Origin: Rhizobium glycinendophyticum
GTDB taxonomy: Bacteria; Pseudomonadota; Alphaproteobacteria; Rhizobiales; Rhizobiaceae
Direction of reading: 5' to 3'
NCBI RefSeq assembly: GCF_006443685.1
Contig: NZ_VFYP01000001.1
Coordinates: forward strand, 2,728,001 to 2,792,000
Length of the DNA stretch: 64,000 nucleotides
The position numbers were made by a program, and so were the translations under genes. Below are positions 52,387-60,296 of the stretch, one piece after another. Numbering within the stretch: position 1 is the first letter of the stretch; each line of letters begins with the position of its first letter. The notes below the pieces were generated by a model that did no database searches, was not told the DNA's origin, and saw only the letters and a list, made by a program, of their open reading frames with translations.

Positions 52387-52854
52387 TTAGTCGTAAAACC
52401 GCCTCAACAGCCGATTGACGCTGTCCCGTTCGGCGATCCCGCCGAGTTGCTCGAGCACCCACCGCTCATGATCCTCCCAGATCGGCATCAGTTCCTGCAG
52501 ATAATCGGCACCGGCCGGCGTCATGTAGAGCGACTGCACCCGGCGGTCCGTTTCGGACTTGCGCCGCTCGATGAAGCCCTTGTTCTCCAGCCCATCGACG
52601 ATCGCAACGAAATTGGCCCGCTGAATTCCCAGAGCCTCCGCCACTTCGCTCTGCTTGGCACCCTCGTTATGCGTGAGCAGCAGCAGGACCGCAAAATCCG
52701 TCGGCCGCAGGCCCTTGGATGAAAATGCCTCGTTGAAATGCTGGAAAACCGCCAGCTGCGCCCGTCTCAACCGATAACCGACCGCATCCTCCATGACGGA
52801 GAAGTCGAGTTTGGCTGGATTTGGCACGAATTCGTCTTTCACCAGTTCCGGCAT
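52387..52854 (-). CDS. MarR-family transcriptional regulator
   Basis: 155 residues with the MarR winged helix: LRPTDFAVLLLLTHNEGAKQ, SEVAEALGIQRANFVAIVDG and the wing RRKSETDRRVQSLYMT. Start at 52854; an upstream Met at 52911 is also in frame. Isolated gene, convergent with the J-domain gene. Resembles the group that includes LdtR; no ligand can be named. Confidence 0.88.
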   Translation of the reverse strand: MPELVKDEFVPNPAKLDFSVMEDAVGYRLRRAQLAVFQHFNEAFSSKGLRPTDFAVLLLLTHNEGAKQSEVAEALGIQRANFVAIVDGLENKGFIERRKSETDRRVQSLYMTPAGADYLQELMPIWEDHERWVLEQLGGIAERDSVNRLLRRFYD

Positions 52855-53000
52855 TGTTTCGCCATTGTTCGCTGCCCCCGGGCACCACCGTTCGTCGGCG
52901 GCTACCTCCAATTGCTGCCGATCTTAACGGTAAAAAGCGACACCACAAGCCGGCACTAGCCTAGACCGATCCGGAATTCCCTGATTTTGATCATTATTCA

Positions 53001-53070
53001 GCCATTTTCCAGAATTTCGAGAGATCTCCATAGGCCATTTCTGGATATTTGACCACTGAACGGCCATTCC
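53001..53070. repeat. Three GCCATT repeats upstream of the MarR gene
   Basis: GCCATTTTCC-AGAAT (53001), GCCATTTCTGGATAT (53034) and GCCATTCCCTCAGAAT (53063) are spaced 33 and 29 bases apart within the 338-base gap between the MarR start and tRNA-Arg. They may be a regulator binding array or chance AT-rich similarity. Confidence 0.3.
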
Positions 53071-53119
53071 CTCAGAATCATGAAGCCCGCGTCGCCAGAA
53101 AGCCGGTTCCTCCCGCTTT

Positions 53120-53148
53120 TTGCGATTGAAGGGCGCCTTGGACTAGGC
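53120..53148 (+). promoter_or_regulatory. Promoter of tRNA-Arg
   Basis: TTGCGA, 17 bases, CTAGGC, ending 45 bases before the tRNA. Same hexamers and spacing as the bdhA candidate at 2009-2037. Confidence 0.5.
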
Positions 53149-53192
53149 TATGACCGCTTTCGGAACGGTCGAGTCAACCTCGCCCGTCGGAA

Positions 53193-53269
53193 GCACCCGT
53201 AGCTCAGCTGGATAGAGTGTTGGATTCCGATTCCAAAGGTCACAGGTTCGAATCCTGTCGGGTGCGCCA
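53193..53269 (+). tRNA. tRNA-Arg (anticodon CCG)
   Basis: 77 bases with acceptor stem GCACCCG/CGGGTGC, D arm AGCTCAGCTGGATAGAGT, anticodon stem TTGGA/TCCAA with loop TTCCGAT (anticodon CCG), T loop GGTTCGAATCC and encoded 3' GCCA. Reads CGG codons. Confidence 0.97.
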
Positions 53270-53374
53270 TTTTCAAGAAATCCGGGACCATAAAAGTCGG
53301 AAGACATACGCGTTTTTGCGTGTGGGCCAGACCTCTTTGAGCGGATATCGCGCCGCGACACCCGCTCATGATCT

Positions 53375-54997
<1,623 letters not shown>

Positions 54998-55228
54998 GGA
55001 AAGGGCGCCTGCTGGAATTCGGCGCCCTTATGGCATGACGAGGGGTGATTGTCCCGCTTTTGTTGCGTCGCACGCATCACGCCGGATCCCGGAGAGGCCG
55101 ACCGGTCGGACGATGTCGGCCTGACGATCGGCAAATCTCGCTGCGCCGCATTGCCACGGCACTTTGCCTGCCCATTGCCACGATCGACCGAACGGGCGAA
55201 AAGACCGCACGGGCATTGGATATTGGAC

Positions 55229-55618
55229 ATGAACGAAGAGACAATCACCCTTTACGAGGCCATCGGCGGCGACGAAACCGTGCGGGCGCTCACCGATCGA
55301 TTTTACCAGCTTATGGACACCCTGCCAGAGGCCGCCCATTGCCGGGCGGTGCATCCGCCCGATCTCGCCGGCAGCGCGGAGAAGTTCTACGAATATCTGA
55401 CCGGCTATCTCGGCGGCCCGCCTATCTACATGGAAAAGCGCGGTCATCCGATGCTGCGGCGGCGCCATTTCGTCGCCGAGATCGGGCCGCTCGAGCGGGA
55501 CGAGTGGCTGCTCTGCTTCCGCCAGGCGATGGACGAGACGATCGAAAACCCGAAACTGCGCGAAATCATCTGGCCGCCGGTCGAGAAACTGGCCTTCCAC
55601 ATGCAGAACAAGGAGTGA
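55229..55618 (+). CDS. Group II truncated haemoglobin
   Basis: 129 residues of the trHbO/group II globin family, which bind oxygen or handle nitric oxide. Seen are YEAIGGDETVRALTDRFYQL, LTGYLGGPPIYMEKRGHPML, the proximal His in RRRHFVAEIGP and the conserved Trp of the G helix in ERDEWLLCF. Start ATG 55229 fits family length, and the long frame upstream is non-conserved. Followed six bases later by a DUF423 gene. Confidence 0.9.
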   Translation: MNEETITLYEAIGGDETVRALTDRFYQLMDTLPEAAHCRAVHPPDLAGSAEKFYEYLTGYLGGPPIYMEKRGHPMLRRRHFVAEIGPLERDEWLLCFRQAMDETIENPKLREIIWPPVEKLAFHMQNKE

Positions 55619-55623
55619 GGCCG

Positions 55624-56031
55624 ATGACGATCCTCGAAGACAACCGCTGGCAAATCGTCGCGGCCGGGCTCATCGGTGCGGCGGGCGTCGGGCTGGCGGC
55701 GGCGGCCAGCCATGCCGGCGGCGAGGCGCTGCTGCGGCCCGCCTCGACGATCTGCCTTGCCCATGCCCCCGCACTCGTCGCGCTGTCCGTGGCCGGAGAG
55801 CGCGTCAGGCTCGCGAAATTGGTCGCAGTCGGAATGCTTCTGGGGACGGTGCTCTTTGCCGGCGATCTCGTCGCGCGTCATTTCCTCGGCAGCGGACTGT
55901 TTCCCATGGCAGCGCCGACTGGCGGCTTGACGCTGATCGGCTCATGGCTCCTGCTCGCGGCAGCGGCAGTTATGCGCCGTCGCGGAACCTCCAGCAGAGG
56001 AACAGCGCGCGTCGCTAAGGCCGCAGAATGA
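55624..56031 (+). CDS. DUF423-like membrane protein
   Basis: 135 residues with about four hydrophobic helices (8-30, 42-58, 66-84, 97-118) and the C-terminal PTGGLTLIGSWLLLA pattern of the DUF423 (YgdD) family; the basic tail RRRGTSSRGTARVAK is extra. Directly follows the haemoglobin gene, so probably co-transcribed. Function unknown. Confidence 0.75.
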   Translation: MTILEDNRWQIVAAGLIGAAGVGLAAAASHAGGEALLRPASTICLAHAPALVALSVAGERVRLAKLVAVGMLLGTVLFAGDLVARHFLGSGLFPMAAPTGGLTLIGSWLLLAAAAVMRRRGTSSRGTARVAKAAE

Positions 56032-56040
56032 CTCGCGATG

Positions 56041-56427
56041 TCAATGCGCGGCCGCCCGCAACGGAGAGCCACCGAACATCAGCAGGTTTCCATGCGGGTC
56101 GCGGACGTGGAACCGTGTCGGCTCGCCATGGGTGTCTCTTGGCACCACGGCCTCGATGCCGCGATCGCAGAGATCACGATAGATGTCGCGCACGGCTTCG
56201 GATCGAAAGAAAACGGAACTGTTCTGGCACTGGAACGGATCGTCGCTGAGCCAGAACTGAAGTTCGAGGCCGCCGCGGTGGATCACCAGATAATCGTCGC
56301 AGGCGAATTCCACCTCTTCGAAACCGAGATTGCCCACATAGAAATCGCGCGTCTGGGCAAAATCGAGAGAGGGGAGGATCGGCACGACCTTCAAGGCGGG
56401 TTTGGCCATGGTTTCCTGGGCGCTCAT
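56041..56427 (-). CDS. VOC-family (glyoxalase/bleomycin-resistance-like) protein
   Basis: 128 residues with two beta-alpha-beta-beta-beta units: VPILPSLDFAQTRDFYVGNL and GFEEVEFACDDYLVIHRGGLELQF in the first, FFRSEAVRDIYRDLCDRGIEAVV and FHVRDPHGNLLMFG in the second. Resembles bleomycin-binding proteins rather than metal glyoxalases. Convergent with the DUF423 gene, nine bases between stops. Confidence 0.85.
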   Translation of the reverse strand: MSAQETMAKPALKVVPILPSLDFAQTRDFYVGNLGFEEVEFACDDYLVIHRGGLELQFWLSDDPFQCQNSSVFFRSEAVRDIYRDLCDRGIEAVVPRDTHGEPTRFHVRDPHGNLLMFGGSPLRAAAH

Positions 56428-56464
56428 GCGAGAGTTCCTCTACCCCCGCCGGGTTGCTGCGAAA

Positions 56465-56734
56465 CTAGCGCCTCGCAGACGCGTTTCGCTGCCACCGGGG
56501 CGCGGGGAATTCTAAGACGAGGGCGGATGCCCCGATTGACGCGACGTACATGGTATCAGATGTCCGTTCGTGCAAGGCCGGCAAAGTGATGATTTCGCAT
56601 TTCGTCACTTCGTTTTCCACAGGCCGTTGCATCAAGGCCTCAGCCAGCTCGGGCAATAGCCCCTCGCCGCGTTGCCGTGCGAGCTCGTGAAACGAACCGA
56701 AGCCACCACTCTTGTCGCCAACGTCTCTGCTCAT
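56465..56734 (-). CDS. Hypothetical protein coupled to the DUF2325 gene
   Basis: 89 residues, not recognised. Its ATG overlaps the stop of the upstream DUF2325 gene (ATGA), which supports a real coupled gene. Begins with an acidic, Gly-rich part, then MYVASIGASALVLEFPAP near the C-terminus, which looks like a beta-rich segment. Base composition matches its neighbours. Could be a spurious ORF. Confidence 0.45.
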   Translation of the reverse strand: MSRDVGDKSGGFGSFHELARQRGEGLLPELAEALMQRPVENEVTKCEIITLPALHERTSDTMYVASIGASALVLEFPAPRWQRNASARR

Positions 56735-57126
56735 GCGTCCGAATTCCTTTCATTGAGTGTCTGCAAGGCGCGCTCGAGACTGGATTTCGAACCGTTCCGC
56801 AGCGGAATGAACGTCTTGCCGAACTTCTTGCAACCGCTTTTCACGCGCAGACACGCATCATGACTGATACAGTCGATTGGGCAGAAGACGCAGTCGACAG
56901 AGGGCAACACCGTGTCGATCCGAGATACCGCTTCCCGTAAACCGCCGTCATGATGGATCAGTTCCGCACCGAAATTGCTGGCGATCTGACGCAGATGCGC
57001 GACCTGGCAGTCGCGCCCGCCGACATAAAGGAAACTCTTGACGTCGGGCTGCTGACGCTGTGCCTGTTGGGTGCTTGCAACAGCACTCGAAGGCTTCTGT
57101 TGCGCACGCTTGTTCTTCTTCGCCAT
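56731..57126 (-). CDS. DUF2325 protein
   Basis: 131 residues: a basic Lys/Gln-rich N-terminus (1-28) then DUF2325 with FLYVGGRDCQVAHLRQIASN, AELIHHDGGLREAVSRID and the Cys-rich VDCVFCPIDCISHDAC. The Cys cluster suggests metal or redox function, unproven. Start at 57126. Divergent from preT across a 301-base region. Confidence 0.8.
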   Translation of the reverse strand: MAKKNKRAQQKPSSAVASTQQAQRQQPDVKSFLYVGGRDCQVAHLRQIASNFGAELIHHDGGLREAVSRIDTVLPSVDCVFCPIDCISHDACLRVKSGCKKFGKTFIPLRNGSKSSLERALQTLNERNSDA

Positions 57127-57297
57127 GATGTCCTGTCTCCCTGAACGGCCGTCGCTGGACTCGGTCGTTTCCGATGTTCCGCTAGCCATACAAAACATGA
57201 CAAATGGAGTAAAGTATTAAGTTGACCTCTCTCCTCATGTTTACACGGAATAAGAACGGCGTTTGCCGGACGGTACGCCTGCACGTCACCGCTTCGC

Positions 57298-57311
57298 TTG
57301 ACATCAGTCAA
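57298..57311. promoter_or_regulatory. FNR/DNR-like box
   Basis: TTGAC-ATCA-GTCAA, a perfect dyad matching the FNR-family half-sites (TTGAT-type) with T-to-C at the fifth position. It is about 91 bases upstream of the probable preT transcription start and 172 bases upstream of the DUF2325 start. Confidence 0.35.
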
Positions 57312-57361
57312 AACCCACCATTTCAGGGCTTTTCGCGGCGCCGGATGTAAATTTTTACCGT

Positions 57362-57389
57362 TTGATAAAAGTTTGAACCTGGACTACGC
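57362..57389 (+). promoter_or_regulatory. Promoter of preT
   Basis: TTGATA, 16 bases, CTACGC, ending 39 bases before the preT ATG. The ..GGACTA.. context of the -10 box matches those of bdhA and tRNA-Arg. Confidence 0.45.
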
Positions 57390-57427
57390 TTCCCTGTATC
57401 GCTTCGGATATAAAAGAGGGAACTGCG

Positions 57428-58789
57428 ATGCGAAGACTGGAACCGGGCCTCAGGGCCGGGCGGCTTGACGCTGCCGATTATGCAAAGAATTTCTCCGACC
57501 TGCATCCCCGCTTCGGCGACCACGAGGCGCTGGTCGCCTCCGACAGATGTTACTTCTGTCATGACGCGCCCTGCATGACCGCCTGTCCCACCGCCATCGA
57601 TATCCCGATGTTCATCCGGCAGATATCGACTGGCAATCCGCTCGGCGCCGCCAAGACCATCTTCGACCAGAACATCCTCGGCGGCATGTGCGCCCGCGTC
57701 TGTCCGACCGAAACGCTCTGCGAAGAGGCCTGCGTGCGCAACACGGCGGAAGAGCGCCCCGTCGAAATCGGTCGCCTGCAACGCTATGCAACCGACATCG
57801 CCATTGACGAGGGCCGCCAGTTCTATCGCCCGGCAGCTTCAAGCGGCAAGACAGTCGGCATCGTCGGCGCCGGTCCCGCTGGTCTCGCCGCCGCCCATCG
57901 ACTGGCCATGCACGGCCATCAGGTCACCATCTACGAAGCCCGCGAAAAAGCCGGCGGCCTCAACGAATACGGCATCGCCGCCTATAAGACACCCAATGAT
58001 TTCGCCCAGAAGGAGGTCGACTACATCCTGTCGCTCGGCAATATCGATGTGCTCGACGGCCAGGAAATGGGCATCGACTTCAAGCTCGCCGATCTCCAAG
58101 CCAAGCACGACGCCGTCTTCGTCGGAGCCGGCCTCGGCAACGTCAACGGGCTGAACATTCCCGGCGCCGGCACGAACGGCGTGCTCGATGCCGTCGAATT
58201 CATTGCGAACCTCCGTCAGGCTGACAGCAAGGCTGACGTTCCCGTCGGTCGCGACGTCGTCGTCATCGGCGGCGGCATGACCGCAATCGATGCCGCAGTC
58301 CAGGCCAAGCTTCTGGGCGCGGAAAACGTCACCATCTGCTACCGCCGCGGCAAGGAGCACATGAACGCCTCGGAGTTCGAGCAGGATCTCGCGACCTCGA
58401 AGGGTGTTCACATCCGCCACTGGCTGCAGCCGAAGGAAGTCGCCCATCACGGCGGACATTGCTCGGCGATCACCTTCGAATACACCCACCTCGAAAATGG
58501 CCTGATGAGGGGCACCGGCCACACGACCGAAATCAAGGCAGATCAGATCCTCGTCGCGATCGGCCAGAAACTCGACGGTCAGGGTCTGGACGGCCTGAAG
58601 ATCGAGGGCGGCAAGATCGCCATCGACGCCGAAGGTCGGACCTCGATCCCCGGTGTCTGGGCCGGCGGCGACTGCGCCTTCGGTGGCCAGGACCTGACAG
58701 TCTCTGCCGTCGCCATGGGCCGCGATGCGGCCGAAAGCATCAACCGCTCTCTCGCCGTTCTAACGGCGGGCGTGACCGCAGTCGCATGA
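57428..58789 (+). CDS. preT: NAD-dependent dihydropyrimidine dehydrogenase subunit PreT
   Basis: Flavin subunit that moves electrons from NADH to PreA for uracil and thymine reduction. 453 residues: an N-terminal iron-sulfur region with CYFCHDAPCMTACPTAIDI and CARVCPTETLCEEAC, then FAD motif VGIVGAGPAGLAAAHRLAMH, an NADH motif VVVIGGGMTAIDAA and C-terminal GVWAGGDCAFGGQD. Co-transcribed with preA, 26 bases apart. Confidence 0.93.
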   Translation: MRRLEPGLRAGRLDAADYAKNFSDLHPRFGDHEALVASDRCYFCHDAPCMTACPTAIDIPMFIRQISTGNPLGAAKTIFDQNILGGMCARVCPTETLCEEACVRNTAEERPVEIGRLQRYATDIAIDEGRQFYRPAASSGKTVGIVGAGPAGLAAAHRLAMHGHQVTIYEAREKAGGLNEYGIAAYKTPNDFAQKEVDYILSLGNIDVLDGQEMGIDFKLADLQAKHDAVFVGAGLGNVNGLNIPGAGTNGVLDAVEFIANLRQADSKADVPVGRDVVVIGGGMTAIDAAVQAKLLGAENVTICYRRGKEHMNASEFEQDLATSKGVHIRHWLQPKEVAHHGGHCSAITFEYTHLENGLMRGTGHTTEIKADQILVAIGQKLDGQGLDGLKIEGGKIAIDAEGRTSIPGVWAGGDCAFGGQDLTVSAVAMGRDAAESINRSLAVLTAGVTAVA

Positions 58790-58815
58790 CGCACCGCTCC
58801 GAGAGGATTTGAACA

Positions 58816-60129
58816 ATGGCTGATCTTCGCAATAACTTCGTCGGCATCAAGTCGCCCAATCCCTTCTGGCTGGCCTCGGCCCCGCCGACCGACAAGGCCT
58901 ACAACGTCGAACGCGCCTTCAAGGCGGGCTGGGGCGGTGTCGTCTGGAAGACCCTGGGCGCGGAAGGCCCGCCGGTCGTCAATGTCAACGGCCCGCGTTA
59001 CGGCGCAATCTGGGGCGCCGACCGCAGGCTCTTGGGCCTCAACAACATCGAACTGATCACCGACCGTCCCCTGCAGGTGAACCTCCAGGAGATGAAGCAG
59101 GTCAAGATGAACTGGCCGGATCGCGCCCTCGTCGCCTCAATCATGGTCCCTTGCGTCGAGGAAGAGTGGAAGGCCATCCTGCCGCTGGTCGAAGAGACCG
59201 GAGCAGACGGCATCGAACTCAACTTCGGCTGTCCGCACGGCATGTCCGAACGCGGCATGGGTGCGGCCGTCGGTCAGGTGCCTGAGTACATCGAGATGGT
59301 CGTGCGCTGGTGCAAGCAATACACCCGCATGCCCGTCATCACCAAGCTGACGCCGAATATCGCCGATATCCGCAAGCCCGCCCGCGCGGCCAAGGCCGGC
59401 GGCACCGATGCGGTATCGCTGATCAACACGATCAACTCGATCGTCTCTGTTGATCTCGACAGCTTCGCCCCCTCGCCCACCGTTGGCGGCAAGGGCACCC
59501 ATGGCGGCTATTGCGGCCCGGCGGTGAAGCCGATTGCCCTCAATATGGTGGCCGAGATTGCCCGCGATCCGGAGACCTACGGCCTGCCCATCTCCGGCAT
59601 CGGCGGCGTGACCACCTGGCGCGATGCGGCCGAATTCCTCGTGCTCGGCGCGGGCAATGTCCAGGTCTGCACGGCGGCCATGACTTACGGCTTCAAGATC
59701 GTCCAGGAAATGATCTCGGGCCTCAACGACTGGATGGACGCCAAGGGTCACGCGAGCCTCGACGACATCTGCGGCCGCGCCGTGCCCAACGTCACCGACT
59801 GGCAGTATTTGAACCTCAACTACATCGCCAAGGCCCGCATCGATCAGGACGCCTGCATCAAATGCGGCCGCTGCCACATCGCCTGCGAGGATACCTCTCA
59901 CCAGGCCATCACCAGCATGGTCGAGGGCATCCGCCACTTCGAGGTGATGGAAGACGAATGCGTCGGCTGCAACCTCTGCGTCAACGTCTGTCCTGTCGAG
60001 AACTGCATCACCATGGTGGGCCTGGAAGCAGGAACGATGGACCAGCGCACCGGCCGGCCCGTCGATCCGGTCTATGCCAACTGGACGACGCATCCAAACA
60101 ACCCCATGGCCGCCCAGGCTGCAGAATAA
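58816..60129 (+). CDS. preA: NAD-dependent dihydropyrimidine dehydrogenase subunit PreA
   Basis: Reduces uracil or thymine to the dihydro form; FMN barrel plus iron-sulfur clusters. 437 residues with the FMN domain (SPNPFWLASAPPTDKAYNVE, ITKLTPNIADI, GIGGVTTWRDAAEFLVLGA) and two C-terminal [4Fe-4S] motifs CIKCGRCHIACED and CVGCNLCVNVCPVENC. At the position where mammalian DPD has its catalytic Cys (ACGQ), this protein reads AVGQ. The usual later genes of the route are not in the window. Confidence 0.93.
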   Translation: MADLRNNFVGIKSPNPFWLASAPPTDKAYNVERAFKAGWGGVVWKTLGAEGPPVVNVNGPRYGAIWGADRRLLGLNNIELITDRPLQVNLQEMKQVKMNWPDRALVASIMVPCVEEEWKAILPLVEETGADGIELNFGCPHGMSERGMGAAVGQVPEYIEMVVRWCKQYTRMPVITKLTPNIADIRKPARAAKAGGTDAVSLINTINSIVSVDLDSFAPSPTVGGKGTHGGYCGPAVKPIALNMVAEIARDPETYGLPISGIGGVTTWRDAAEFLVLGAGNVQVCTAAMTYGFKIVQEMISGLNDWMDAKGHASLDDICGRAVPNVTDWQYLNLNYIAKARIDQDACIKCGRCHIACEDTSHQAITSMVEGIRHFEVMEDECVGCNLCVNVCPVENCITMVGLEAGTMDQRTGRPVDPVYANWTTHPNNPMAAQAAE

Positions 60130-60140
60130 GGAAAAAACAG

Positions 60141-60172
60141 GTTTGCCCGATCCCTTAAGGAATTGGGCAAAC
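60141..60172. other. Inverted repeat after preA
   Basis: 32 bases, arms GTTTGCCC with GGGCAAAC and a central CCTTAAGG, only one mismatch and one G-T pair. No U-run follows on the plus strand; on the minus strand it is followed by CTGTTTTTTC. Possible terminator or regulator site. Confidence 0.45.
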
Positions 60173-60296
60173 CGCCCGAAAATGCTTTGTTTCGGTGCGG
60201 GATTCAGGGAATCTTTAGCCATTGACGCTGACAATGTCCGTGAAGGTCTTCACAACCCTCAATTTTGAGGGCTCATCCTAGACGGGCGTCGGCAGT

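Noticed and set aside
53193..53269. tRNA-linked genomic island
   Set aside because: The tRNA 3' end is not repeated nearby, and the flanking genes (ABC-F, MarR) are ordinary chromosomal genes with matching base composition.
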